Positions 41,869 through 50,839 of a stretch of DNA of 58,960 nucleotides are shown here, piece after piece. The translations under genes were made by a program, and so were the position numbers. Origin of the DNA: Sedimentisphaerales bacterium (lineage in GTDB: Bacteria > Planctomycetota > Phycisphaerae > Sedimentisphaerales > SM23-30); contig JAFGKT010000010.1 of the NCBI GenBank assembly GCA_016928435.1, positions 1 to 58,960 of the forward strand, read 5' to 3'. The notes below the pieces were generated by a model. That model searched no databases, had not been told where the DNA came from, and saw only the letters and a list, made by a program, of their open reading frames with translations. How positions within the stretch are numbered: position 1 is the first letter of the stretch; the number at the start of each line of letters is the position of its first letter.

Positions 41869-43389
41869 ATGGCAAATCCGCTGAGAGCATTGATTGTAGA
41901 AGACAATGAAGATGATGCTCTGCTCATTGCTCGGCGGCTGCGTAGGGGGGGATACGAAGTTTACTATGAGCGTGTCGATTCTGCTGCGGGTATGGCAGAG
42001 GCTCTGAAGAAGGAGTGGGACATTGTAATTTCGGATTATTCGATGCCTGGTTTTGATGGTCTCGAAGCGTTGCGGTTAGCGCAGAAGCTGGCGGGGCATT
42101 TGCCGTTTATTATTATATCTGGTACGATTGGTGAGGAGACGGCTGTAGCCGCGATGCGGGCCGGGGCTCATGATTACTTAATGAAGGACGCTCTTGCACG
42201 TCTGGTCCCGGCAGTAAAAAGGGAAATACGCGAAGCTAAGAATCGTCGTGAGGCACGTCGCGAGCATGAAGCTTTGCAGCAAAGTGAAGCGCAGAAAAAA
42301 GCGATATTAGACGGCATCAAGACTTTTATTGTTTTTTTGGATTCCGAGCTTAAGATTCTTTGGGCGAATGAATCGGCGGTGGAGATTTCCGGAATGTCCG
42401 TCGAGCAAGTACTGGGTCAGTTTTGTTATAAGATTCACTGGCAGACAGACGAGAGGTGTGTTGACTGTCCAGTTGTCAGAGCGTTTGAGACTGGTGTGTT
42501 TCAAACAGGGACTGTCATTGGGCCTGGCAACTGTATATGGGACGTATCCGGATCGCCCGTTACCGATGAAAAGGGTGAGATTGTGGGGGTGGTGGAAATA
42601 TCGCGGGATATTACTGCGAGAGTAGAGGGCGAGCGGGAGCTTGAAAAACTGATTATCGCACTAGAGCAAAAGAACAGCGAACTCGAGCGTTTCGCTTATA
42701 CTGCCAGTCATGATTTGCGTAGTCCGTTGATTACCATCAAGGGGTTTCTGGGGCTGCTGGAACAGGACGCGGCAGAAGGCAAACACGAACAATTAAGAAG
42801 TGACGTCAACACTATCGTTGAAGCGGTAGATCGTATGGATCGGCTTTTGAAGGAGCTACTGGAGCTTTCGCGGGTGGGGCGAATCGGGACCCCTTCGGAA
42901 ATGGTGTCCATGGATGAAGTGGTTAAAGAAGCCCGGGCTTTAGCCAGCGGCGAAATCGAGAAATATAATTCTCGGGTGACTATTGCGTCTGATCTTCCGG
43001 TGGTATGGGGCGACCGGAATCGTTTGGTTGAGTTGGTTCAGAATTTATTGAGTAACTCGGCGAAGTATATGGGTTCGCAGCGTCGGCCGGAGATTCACGT
43101 GGGTTGCGAGCAACGCGACGGTTCACAGGTTTTTTACGTGCGTGACAACGGGATTGGTATTGAACCTCGATATCACGAAAAAGTATTTGGTCTTTTCAAC
43201 CAATTGGATCCAGCGAGCGAAGGTACGGGGGTGGGGCTGACATTAGTGAAACGGATTGTCGAAATACACAACGGCAAAATATGGATTGAGTCGGAAGGGA
43301 ACAACCAAGGTTCGACGTTTTATTTTTCTCTACCGACGGAACCGCCTGGCGATGGTGGTTTGGCGGTAGATGTTAAATCAAGCGGTTGA
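41869..43389 (+). CDS. Receiver-PAS-histidine kinase
   Basis: The 506-residue protein starts at ATG 41869 behind GAGGG. Domains in order: receiver (about 1-125, with ISDYSMPGFDG), PAS (about 140-255, with a cysteine pair ERCVDCP), HisKA (about 275-345, FAYTASHDLRSPLI with the phosphorylated His) and HATPase (about 385-495, RNRLVELVQNLLSNSAKY, DNGIGI, GTGVGLTLVKRIV). The CxxC in the PAS domain suggests redox or metal sensing, known from related kinases. It is cytoplasmic and pairs with the upstream receiver protein. Output genes are not visible. Confidence 0.9.
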   Translation: MANPLRALIVEDNEDDALLIARRLRRGGYEVYYERVDSAAGMAEALKKEWDIVISDYSMPGFDGLEALRLAQKLAGHLPFIIISGTIGEETAVAAMRAGAHDYLMKDALARLVPAVKREIREAKNRREARREHEALQQSEAQKKAILDGIKTFIVFLDSELKILWANESAVEISGMSVEQVLGQFCYKIHWQTDERCVDCPVVRAFETGVFQTGTVIGPGNCIWDVSGSPVTDEKGEIVGVVEISRDITARVEGERELEKLIIALEQKNSELERFAYTASHDLRSPLITIKGFLGLLEQDAAEGKHEQLRSDVNTIVEAVDRMDRLLKELLELSRVGRIGTPSEMVSMDEVVKEARALASGEIEKYNSRVTIASDLPVVWGDRNRLVELVQNLLSNSAKYMGSQRRPEIHVGCEQRDGSQVFYVRDNGIGIEPRYHEKVFGLFNQLDPASEGTGVGLTLVKRIVEIHNGKIWIESEGNNQGSTFYFSLPTEPPGDGGLAVDVKSSG

Positions 43390-43440
43390 GGCGCAGCGAT
43401 TGGCGTGGGCTTTGCGGGATTCTCGCACTGCGAGTTAATG

Positions 43441-44268
43441 TCAGATGTATTTACGTAAAAACTCTACGGCTTTTTCGATATCTCCGTGTGGGTCTTCGCC
43501 GACTTCGCGTTCGACGGTCAGATAGCCATCAAATCCGATTTTTTTCAGCGCGGGGATATAGGTATCGAAATCTACTCCGCCTTGGCCTAGAGGGACTTCT
43601 TTGATGAAATCTTCCCAATTGGGCAGTTTACCGCCGTATAGTGCCTCGGGATCGAAATCTTGCAGGTGCAGGCCGTCTTTGGCGTGGGTATGAACGATAT
43701 AGGGAGCCAGCAATGCGACCGCGGCGGGGATATCCTCGTCGCAGACCATAACGAGATTGGCGGGGTCGAAGTTTACACCCAGGCCTTTAGGCAAGTTGAT
43801 CTCATCGAGGAAAGTGCGGAGGGTTTGAGCTGGTTCGGGGCCGGTTTCTATGGCGAAGGTTGCGCCCATTTTATCGCCGTACTGGGCCAATTCGCGGCAG
43901 GCCTTGAGCATTACATCATAACGGGCGTTGGCGCGGTCAGCGGGCACCACACCGATATGGGTGGTAACTACTTTGCAGTCCAGCTCGACGGTTAAATCTA
44001 CGACTTTTTTGGAATCTTCGATGAGCTTGGGGTTGGCCTGGGTATCGCCGAAACCGTGGCCGAAATCAGCGCAGATAGCTGAGAACTCCAAACCCATGTC
44101 CCGTACTTTTTTGAGCAGTTCTTTGCGTTTGTCGCCTTTGAGGTTGTCCGGATGGGTTTCGCCTTCTATGGCGTACATTTGAATACCATGGGCGCCAACT
44201 TCCTGGGCGGCTTTGAGGCCACCATCCAGACCCTGGCGGAAAGATTCGACCATTACACCAATCTTCAT
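43441..44268 (-). CDS. Sugar phosphate isomerase/epimerase (TIM barrel)
   Basis: The 275-residue protein is a second xylose-isomerase-like TIM barrel enzyme: GAHGIQMYAIEGE, the metal-binding Glu in FAIETGPEP, NFDPANLVMV with Asp, and VHTHAKDGLHL with His. It is about 50 residues shorter than the plus-strand copy at 33804 and differs widely from it, so the two are not recent duplicates. It lies convergent with the kinase gene, 51 bases apart. Confidence 0.87.
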   Translation of the reverse strand: MKIGVMVESFRQGLDGGLKAAQEVGAHGIQMYAIEGETHPDNLKGDKRKELLKKVRDMGLEFSAICADFGHGFGDTQANPKLIEDSKKVVDLTVELDCKVVTTHIGVVPADRANARYDVMLKACRELAQYGDKMGATFAIETGPEPAQTLRTFLDEINLPKGLGVNFDPANLVMVCDEDIPAAVALLAPYIVHTHAKDGLHLQDFDPEALYGGKLPNWEDFIKEVPLGQGGVDFDTYIPALKKIGFDGYLTVEREVGEDPHGDIEKAVEFLRKYI

Positions 44269-44690
44269 TAATACGTTCCTTTATATATGTTTATGTTGAA
44301 TAATCTGTACTGGAGCGGTTTTTGGCGGGCTCACAGCAGCATACGATAACTTAGACGTGCAAGTTTATCGCTTAGAGGCTGGATAGTGCAACCTTCGATA
44401 TGGTTTTTTCGCGGAAAAAACAGCTTGGTCGCGGTTTAGGTGAGTTTAGTCGGTTTCGGTGGGGGGGTACCAGGGCAGCGATTGTGAGGCGGCTTCTGTA
44501 AATCACTAGGAAGAAACTAGTTAGCTTACGGCGGCGTGGTGGTTAGTTTGAATGACGCTCGAAGCGTGAAGATGTTACCAGAGGTGGTGGATTGACTGTA
44601 GCGAACCACATTAACACGAATAATCACTAAAAAGTTTAGTTTGCTAAAGGCGAGCATCAAGCATAAGGTATTGCCCTGGATGGTGCGATC

Positions 44691-44724
44691 GGGACCGGGC
44701 ATGACGTATTGGGACCGGGCATGA
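44691..44724. repeat. 14-bp direct repeat
   Basis: GGGACCGGGCATGA occurs at 44691 and again at 44711, 20 bases apart. Confidence 0.6.
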
Positions 44725-44793
44725 AAGATATTTGACATAAGGGGTTTAGTTTGTAGTGCAATTGGGTGCGTAAAGCCCGGGATTGATCCTGTC

Positions 44794-44815
44794 GGTGCGA
44801 GCCGTACCGGCAAAT
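44794..44815. repeat. Dispersed hairpin element (D2)
   Basis: GGTGCGAGCCGTACCGGCAAAT: a relative of the GTGCGAGCCGCAC elements at 25972 and 58581, with variant arms. Confidence 0.5.
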
Positions 44816-44946
44816 GTTATGCTCGAGGATATGTTTTGTTTTGTTGGCTTTCGAGTGCCGTTTAACTTTGTGAAAAGGTGTTATCCGGGATGGGATTTAA
44901 ATAGGGACAGGTAGGCGTGCGGAGTGGAGAATGAGTGATGAAAGAT

Positions 44947-44975
44947 AAAACCCTCTGACAGGTTAGGAGGCTAAT
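44947..44975. repeat. Dispersed hairpin element (A5)
   Basis: CCCTCTGACAGGTTAGGAGGCTAAT: a degenerate copy of the CCCCCTGACAGGTCAGGGGG element with paired changes in both arms. Confidence 0.6.
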
Positions 44976-45199
44976 CTGGGAAACGATAGGGTGTGTCATA
45001 TGACGATTTTGGTTTCGCGGGGTTCTTTTGGATATGTGAGGTTTTGGGCTTGATTATAGTGAGTGATTATATTATTAGAATAGTTCTGTATGCTATTCGT
45101 TGAACACGCTTAGCGGGCGCACGGCGGGGACTAAGTCATATGACAAATTCTGGAATTGAAACAAACTGCAATCGATAAAGTTATTGAGGTGTGATGAGT

Positions 45200-47716
45200 A
45201 TGTCGAACAAAGGCGAAACGGTAAAAGAGAACGGGTTGGTTGGGCTGGAAGATTTGTTTATTCGGCCGAGCTTGGATGACGGTAGTGTGGAAGTTAGTTT
45301 TACCGGTTCGGCAGATTTTGATGGGGGCGAGTATGCGATTTATGCCGACGGGAAAGTTGCGGCGGATGGGAAGTTGCCTGCGGGGAATGAAGGGTCGCGA
45401 GTTGTTTTTGAGGTGGAGTTGCCTAACTGTCGGGCGTGGTCGGTGGATGATCCGTTTTTGTATGAGCTGCGTTTGAAGGGTAAGGATAGCGAACGGCGGC
45501 AAACGTTCGGCATGACGAAGATTAAGGTGGAAGATAAGGTTTTATATTTTAACAATGTGCCTTTGTATGTGCGGGGGCATATCAGGGGACGAGAAGCGCA
45601 TGACCATCCGAACTTTTTGGGGGTGTCGGATAATGAATATTACGCGAAGAATATTCGCATGAGTAAGGAGTTTGGGTTTAATTTTATCCGGTTCCATTCG
45701 CAAGTGCCAAGCGAAGCGTTTTTGGAAGAAGCGGACCGTTTAGGGATTTTGTGCCAAGTTGAGATTCGGCCTTACTATGGACACTATCAAAAAGAACGGC
45801 AGATGACGGGCTTTGACGGCGACCAGCAGTTGGTAAACGAAGACGATTGGCGCAAGATGATTTACCGGTTGCGGAATCATCCGAGTGTTTTGATTTATGG
45901 GATGGGCAATGAGATTAACGCGCCCGGGCGGAACGAGCGGGTGAAGTTGATTTCACGTTTGACGAAAGAGCTGGACGATACACGGCTGTTTTTGGATAGC
46001 TGTTCGCGCGGGGAATATGACCGGGATACGGTGGATATCGACGTGCAGCACATGAGCTATTTTGCGCCGTATGGAAAGCATCGTGGGATGTTTGATGACA
46101 GTATTCATTTGGCGCTGTATGGGTCGGTGACGGGTAAGCCGATGGCGACGGTGGATGATGAGGATCAGCCCCAGCAGCGAACCAGGCGGGAGATTGATGT
46201 GCGGCTGCCTTTGCTGGCGCATGAGGTGGTGCATTATAATTTGCTGCGTGACCCGTATGAGTTGCGGGAGAAGTTTGGCAAGTACGACGTGGAAGAGCCT
46301 TGGTGGGTGGGCGAGTTGATCAAGATGATCGAGGCGAAGGGGCATAAGGGGCAGTTTAAGCAGATGCTCAAGGCTTCGACGCATTATTATTATATTTGGT
46401 TGAAGCAGTGTTTGGAGATGGTGCGTAAGAGTCCGCTTTTGCAGGGTTTTCATATGCTGCAGTTGGCGGATACGAACCGGTACGAGAACGCCAATGGGCT
46501 TTTGGATTGCTTTGACGATGTGAAGGGTATTGAACCGGAGCAGGTGCGGGCGTTTAACAGTGCGACGGTGGTGGTTGCTGATTTACCGAAGTTTGTTTGG
46601 CGCGCGGGGCAGGATGTGACGATACCGATACACGTTTCGCATTATTCGGATGTGGATTATGACGGGGCGACGTTGGAGTGGACGCTGGAGAGTAAGAGTG
46701 GGGGCAGTGTAGCTTTGAAGGGTAGGATTGAGCAGTTGGATTTGGCCCAGCGCGGCAACAGGCAGATTTGCCGGGTGGAGCTTAAGCTGCCGGATTTGGA
46801 GCAGGCCCAGCAGTTGGTGTTTAAGTGCCGACTGATAACAGAGGATGGGACCGAAGCGACGGAGAACCAATGGAATTTGTGGATGTATCCGGATCGGCCG
46901 GAGCGTTTGGCGAATGTGACAGCGCAGATGGCGACGGATGATCTACGCTGGTGGCGGCGGTATCCTTGGTTGGGCCGCGAACAGGCTGATAGCAAGTTGA
47001 TGATCGCGGAACGGATGACCGATGAGGTGTTCACGCATTTGCAAGCGGGCGGCGATGTGCTGCTATCCTGGCGGACTAAGGAGAACCGGGATAAGCGCGC
47101 AGCCAAGGAGAAGTATTATTGGCCGAGCACGTGGGAGCGGTTCAAGGGGGTTATTTGGGATCGCGGCCATAACTGCGGCGGTATGCTGCGGCAGCATCCG
47201 GTGTTGGAGCGGTTTCCCAATGACGCCGTGGTGGATTGGCAGTTGTATTCGCTGATCGAGGATAGCGAGAAGATTTGCTTGGATGATTTCCCGGCGGCGG
47301 TAGAGCCGATTATCGAAGGCGTGGATAAGGCCGTGCGGGATCGGTACGACGTGGGCCGGTTCGATTTGTCGGAGTTCCAGTATGCTTACACGATGCGGAA
47401 GTTCGCGTATTTGTTTGAGCTGCGCGTGGGTAAAGGGCGTTTGATGGTTGCGGGGATGAACTTTAAGGGCATCGAGGAAGATGAGCCGGTGAGTTGCTGG
47501 ATGTTCGAGAATATTGTGGAGTATATGCAGTCTGGGGCGTTTGAGCCGCGGGCGACGATTGAGGTAGGGGCGCTGCGGGATTATTTGGCGGCTAAGGGGA
47601 AAGGGCCGCGGGTTAAAGAACGAATGATGACCCAATATTGGCAGCTAGACGATGCGCCGTTGGAATCGAAAAAGTATTGGGAAGAGTCTGAGCAATGGCT
47701 GCGACAGGATGACTAA
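45200..47716 (+). CDS. Glycoside hydrolase family 2-like enzyme
   Basis: The 838-residue protein starts at ATG 45200 behind GAGGTG (an ATG at 45194 is also possible). Residues about 10-100 form a beta-sandwich; about 110-420 are a TIM barrel with IYGMGNEIN, whose Glu (near 237) is the likely acid/base, and LAHEVVHYN near 341 as the nucleophile region. The rest is beta-sandwich with a C-terminal domain. No signal peptide, so it is cytoplasmic. The family includes beta-galactosidase, beta-glucuronidase and beta-mannosidase; the specificity cannot be told. Its sugar product could feed the upstream kinase and isomerase genes. Confidence 0.84.
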   Translation: MSNKGETVKENGLVGLEDLFIRPSLDDGSVEVSFTGSADFDGGEYAIYADGKVAADGKLPAGNEGSRVVFEVELPNCRAWSVDDPFLYELRLKGKDSERRQTFGMTKIKVEDKVLYFNNVPLYVRGHIRGREAHDHPNFLGVSDNEYYAKNIRMSKEFGFNFIRFHSQVPSEAFLEEADRLGILCQVEIRPYYGHYQKERQMTGFDGDQQLVNEDDWRKMIYRLRNHPSVLIYGMGNEINAPGRNERVKLISRLTKELDDTRLFLDSCSRGEYDRDTVDIDVQHMSYFAPYGKHRGMFDDSIHLALYGSVTGKPMATVDDEDQPQQRTRREIDVRLPLLAHEVVHYNLLRDPYELREKFGKYDVEEPWWVGELIKMIEAKGHKGQFKQMLKASTHYYYIWLKQCLEMVRKSPLLQGFHMLQLADTNRYENANGLLDCFDDVKGIEPEQVRAFNSATVVVADLPKFVWRAGQDVTIPIHVSHYSDVDYDGATLEWTLESKSGGSVALKGRIEQLDLAQRGNRQICRVELKLPDLEQAQQLVFKCRLITEDGTEATENQWNLWMYPDRPERLANVTAQMATDDLRWWRRYPWLGREQADSKLMIAERMTDEVFTHLQAGGDVLLSWRTKENRDKRAAKEKYYWPSTWERFKGVIWDRGHNCGGMLRQHPVLERFPNDAVVDWQLYSLIEDSEKICLDDFPAAVEPIIEGVDKAVRDRYDVGRFDLSEFQYAYTMRKFAYLFELRVGKGRLMVAGMNFKGIEEDEPVSCWMFENIVEYMQSGAFEPRATIEVGALRDYLAAKGKGPRVKERMMTQYWQLDDAPLESKKYWEESEQWLRQDD

Positions 47717-47752
47717 CCGCACGGGATAGATAGATTGATGGTGCGGTATTTG

Positions 47753-47786
47753 CCCACCCTTTAGCTGCGCGAAAGGGTGCCACCCG
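47753..47786. repeat. Dispersed hairpin element (B2)
   Basis: CCACCCTTTAGCTGCGCGAAAGGGTGCCACCCG, almost identical to 23664 and 58632. Confidence 0.75.
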
Positions 47787-47837
47787 GTTTGGAGTTTGAA
47801 TCATTCAAGCAAGCGAGTGGGACAGGTAGCGAAATGA

Positions 47838-47873
47838 GTTCGGACCCGCCGAGCGTGAAGTTCGGGGGCTAAC
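47838..47873. repeat. Dispersed hairpin element (A2)
   Basis: GTTCGGACCCGCCGAGCGTGAAGTTCGGGGGCTAAC, with the same loop and right arm as 19682 but a more degenerate left arm. Confidence 0.65.
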
Positions 47874-47897
47874 GTTGGGATTGGGTTGTGTTTGGAA

Positions 47898-49055
47898 TTA
47901 GTCGTCGGGGATGGTGGATTGCGTGGGGGTTAGGTTGGGGGGTTGGTTTTGCTGGTAGTATTGGTCGCGTTCGTTGATGGCGGTTCGGATCCATTCGGGC
48001 ATGGTGCCGCGGCGGGCGATGGGGCTGTCGGCGGTGAACATAATGCCCAGGCGGGTGATGACGGCACCGAGGAGAACATAGCCGATGATGACCTGGAGGG
48101 TCAGGAGGATGTGGCCGACGCAGAATTTGTCTTGGGCGAGGGCGTGCATGTCGCCGAAGCCGAGGGTGGTCATGGTGACAACGGAGAAGTAGAAGGCGCG
48201 GAAGGGAATGACCCAGGGGTAAATGGGTTGGCCTTGGGGGTCGAGGAATAGGTTGTTGATTACTCCGGGCGGTGCGATGAGGCCGGCCAGGCAGTAGATG
48301 AGCGAGAAGACAAAGGAAAACAGAAAGAAGTAGAAGATGATGCGGGTCATGCTTTGGCCGTAATCGCTGATGGCCCAGAAGGCTTTCATGGGCCAAACGG
48401 TCCATCCGGGGTGCTTCTTGAACCAGTCCTGCCAATTCATTTTGCGGCGGTTGTACTTGAGGGCTTCCTTGATGCCGGCGTCGATACGGAGGGAGTCGAG
48501 CCCGACGTTGCGAAAGTCGGTGGCTTCGTCGATGGAACAGTGGGTAATGATGGTTTCGCCGTTGACGGTGGTGTTGGTGAAGTCGGCGGTATCGAGGTAG
48601 GCGGCGGTGAAGTCGGCTTCGTTGAGATTGGCATAGCGGAATTTCGCGGCGTGGAGATTGGCGTTGTGGAACTGGGCGGCGGATAGTTGAGCCCGGCGGA
48701 ACAAAACGGAGGGAAGCTGGGCGCGGGTGAAGTTGGCTTGTTGGAGCAGGGCACGGTAAAATGTGGCGTGGTTGAGACGGGCGTTGACGAAATCGGCGGC
48801 TTGGAGTTGGGCGTAGTTGAAGTCGGCATTGTTGAGGTTGGCGTCAGTGAAACGGGCGTCGGTGAGATGGGCGAGGGTGAACTCAACGCCTTCCAGGTAA
48901 ACGCCGGTGAAGTCGGCACCGTGGAGCTGGACGGGGACGTTGGGGTTGGTCTTACGCCAATTATTCCATTCGGAGATATCGCGCTTTTTGGAGCAGCGGA
49001 TGAGCATGTCGTATTGCGATTGGCTGAACATATTGGGATAGTCGGGTGCGGACAT
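47898..49055 (-). CDS. Pentapeptide-repeat protein fused to an ion channel
   Basis: The 385-residue product starts at ATG 49055 (GGAG nearby; a longer frame would start at 49226). Residues about 40-190 are pentapeptide repeats (A(D/N)LXX pattern such as ADFTGVYLEGVEF and ANLNNADFNYAQL). From about 250, two transmembrane helices (IIFYFFLFSFVFSLIYCLAG and HILLTLQVIIGYVLLGAVI) flank a pore loop with the TMTTLGFGDM filter, as in two-helix potassium channels. The repeat domain would form a right-handed quadrilateral helix on the cytoplasmic side. It may gate or localise the channel. Confidence 0.85.
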   Translation of the reverse strand: MSAPDYPNMFSQSQYDMLIRCSKKRDISEWNNWRKTNPNVPVQLHGADFTGVYLEGVEFTLAHLTDARFTDANLNNADFNYAQLQAADFVNARLNHATFYRALLQQANFTRAQLPSVLFRRAQLSAAQFHNANLHAAKFRYANLNEADFTAAYLDTADFTNTTVNGETIITHCSIDEATDFRNVGLDSLRIDAGIKEALKYNRRKMNWQDWFKKHPGWTVWPMKAFWAISDYGQSMTRIIFYFFLFSFVFSLIYCLAGLIAPPGVINNLFLDPQGQPIYPWVIPFRAFYFSVVTMTTLGFGDMHALAQDKFCVGHILLTLQVIIGYVLLGAVITRLGIMFTADSPIARRGTMPEWIRTAINERDQYYQQNQPPNLTPTQSTIPDD

Positions 49056-49207
49056 AGCTAAGGGCTCCGGGATATGCTGACAATCCATTAACTCGCGCGG
49101 GACGACTTGTCCTGGTGAATGTGCTGGTATTAAGAGACATTTTATAGTATCTTGAGGCAAATAGCAAGGGTGGCAGATAAAAGTGAGCAAGGCGGTCAGA
49201 TACGTTG

Positions 49208-49672
49208 ATGGGATTAAATCTTTCATTCAGTGTTGAGCGGGCGGGGTGTTTGAAGGCAGTGTTAATCGTGCTGCTGGTGGCAGGGGGCATACTAGCACCA
49301 TTGATTTACTGGGTATGGTGGCTGAATGCCGGCGGAATGGAAGGGGAGAATTTGCGGGCTTTGGAGGCGCTGCGAGGCCGAGACGCAGTGGTGGATGCGC
49401 GGGAGGCGATAGAGGATGAAGATTTTCAGCTTTACAACTTTGAGCGGGCTATAGAGGTGGCGATGCCGGAACTTACAGGGCAGGAAAGACAATGGTATGG
49501 ACAGGTGCTTGGGTATCATGCGGCGCGGTTGTGCAAGGGACACAGACTGACGGCGGAGCAGGAAGAACTGAACCGGGCGGCGATAGAATACGCGATGGTG
49601 TACAACAGGATTGTATATGATTATGTGAGCGAACATCGGCCTGCGTGGCGGGTAGAGGCGGAGGATAGGTGA
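49208..49672 (+). CDS. Hypothetical single-pass membrane protein
   Basis: The 154-residue product has one N-terminal hydrophobic helix (about 14-37, AVLIVLLVAGGILAPLIYWV) and a soluble helical domain rich in E, R and A. ATG 49208 is chosen; TTG 49205 is also possible and no strong ribosome-binding site is visible. It lies 4 bases from the methyltransferase gene, so both are likely co-transcribed. No family recognised. Confidence 0.55.
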   Translation: MGLNLSFSVERAGCLKAVLIVLLVAGGILAPLIYWVWWLNAGGMEGENLRALEALRGRDAVVDAREAIEDEDFQLYNFERAIEVAMPELTGQERQWYGQVLGYHAARLCKGHRLTAEQEELNRAAIEYAMVYNRIVYDYVSEHRPAWRVEAEDR

Positions 49673-49676
49673 TCGG

Positions 49677-50408
49677 ATGAAATATTATGATGGACATGAG
49701 GCGGAGTACAAACGGCGGTTGGGGGCGGGGCAGGTGGCTTGGGATGCGGGGGAGTATGATGAATTTGATATGCGGGTGTTAGTGGATTGGTTGCTGGCGG
49801 AGGCGGATTTTGCCAAGGGAGCGAGAGCGTTGGATTTGGGGTGCGGGACCGGGGGATTGGCGTGTTATTTGGCGCGGCAGGGTTTTGAAGTGATGGGGGT
49901 GGATCTTGCGGCGACAGCGATTGAGGCGGGGCGGGGAGAGGCGCAGAAGCGAGGGTTGAAGGTGGAGTTCGCAGTGGGCGATGTGTGCGAGATGGATTTG
50001 GGCGAGGGTGAGTTTGATTTGATAACGGATAATCATTTTCTGCATTGCATAGTGTTTGACCAAGAGCGGGCTAAGGTGTTGGAGAAGATTAGGCGGGCGC
50101 TGAAGGCCGGCGGGCAGTATTGGTTGGAAACGATGGCGGACCATGACCAGATACAGGGGCGGGAAAAATGGTATATGGATGAGGCGGGGGTTACGTGGAT
50201 GAAAGGGGGCGGCTGCGAGGTGAAGGTGGAAGGAGCTGAGAAGCGTGACGGGGTTTGGTGGTGGCCGATCAGGCGGATTTTGCGGCCGGATGTGTTGCGG
50301 GGTGAGCTGGAGAAGGCGGGGTTGGTGATCGACTGGTGGGAGGTTGTTGGGCCCATGGACGAAAATGATACGGGGGTAGTTAGGGCGCGGTGCCGTAATG
50401 GGGTTTAA
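49677..50408 (+). CDS. Class I SAM-dependent methyltransferase
   Basis: The 243-residue protein has the SAM-binding Rossmann motif ALDLGCGTGGLACYLARQGFE at about 53-73, VMGVDLAATAIE next, and FDLITDNHFLHCIV at the post-motif region. It starts behind GAGGATAGG with 7 bases spacing. The substrate cannot be told. It is coupled to the upstream membrane protein gene. Confidence 0.88.
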   Translation: MKYYDGHEAEYKRRLGAGQVAWDAGEYDEFDMRVLVDWLLAEADFAKGARALDLGCGTGGLACYLARQGFEVMGVDLAATAIEAGRGEAQKRGLKVEFAVGDVCEMDLGEGEFDLITDNHFLHCIVFDQERAKVLEKIRRALKAGGQYWLETMADHDQIQGREKWYMDEAGVTWMKGGGCEVKVEGAEKRDGVWWWPIRRILRPDVLRGELEKAGLVIDWWEVVGPMDENDTGVVRARCRNGV

Positions 50409-50434
50409 TGGTGAGATTTTTGTATTTTTTGGCG

Positions 50435-50463
50435 TTGACGATTGGGGTGGGGGGATGTACATT
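50435..50463 (+). promoter_or_regulatory. Promoter of tRNA-Leu
   Basis: TTGACG (50435-50440), a 17-base spacer and TACATT (50458-50463), starting transcription about 60 bases before the tRNA. Confidence 0.5.
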
Positions 50464-50531
50464 ATAAAACTTACTTAGAAATGAAGACGCGGGGCTGGTG
50501 TCGCGTGTAAGTCTTTGTTTTTGAGGTATTT

Positions 50532-50615
50532 GCCGAAGTGGCGGAATTGGCAGACGCGCGGGATTCAAAATCCCGTTCTGGCAACAGAGTGAGGGTTCGA
50601 TTCCCTCCTTCGGCA
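50532..50615 (+). tRNA. tRNA-Leu (CAA)
   Basis: An 84-base class II tRNA with acceptor GCCGAAG/CTTCGGC, anticodon stem CGGGA/TCCCG, loop TTCAAAA with anticodon CAA, a long variable arm (TTCTG..CAGAG) and T arm GAGGG/CCCTC with loop TTCGATT. Discriminator A; CCA is not encoded. Confidence 0.95.
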
Positions 50616-50640
50616 TTGGCGGTGAGGCCGCGAAAGAAGC

Positions 50641-50690
50641 AAAGCCCCGGTTGGACTATTTAAGGTTCGGCTGCGGGCTTTTTTTGTTTT
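50641..50690 (+). terminator. Rho-independent terminator after tRNA-Leu
   Basis: AAAGCCC (50641-50647) pairs with GGGCTTT (50675-50681), followed by TTTTGTTTT. Confidence 0.7.
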
Positions 50691-50839
50691 ATGTGGGTGG
50701 CGGTGCGAAGCGGGGAGAACCGCTAATGGGCACAAATATTTACCAAGCGGTAACGTGACACACAAAAGGGGCCGCGGTACTTAACGCAGCGCGACCCCTT
50801 TGCATATCATACGGATTTGACATATCAAGCGATAGGTGT

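Larger units (their letters stand above)
44269..45199. other. Long repeat-bearing non-coding region
   Basis: No credible gene; an open frame at 44526-44813 on the minus strand is repeat-derived in my reading. The region contains a direct repeat (GGGACCGGGCATGA) at 44691 and 44711, hairpin elements at 44794 and 44947, and an ACGAA-type relic near 44600. A GAGGTG ribosome-binding site at 45186 precedes the GH2 gene. Confidence 0.5.

Noticed and set aside
44526..44813. Minus-strand open frame of 95 codons
   Set aside because: It lies across repeat elements, lacks a good ribosome-binding site and encodes no recognisable protein.
50700..50760. Possible CRISPR-like repeat near tRNA-Leu
   Set aside because: Only one copy of the ACCGCTAATGGGCAC relic is present, without spacers.
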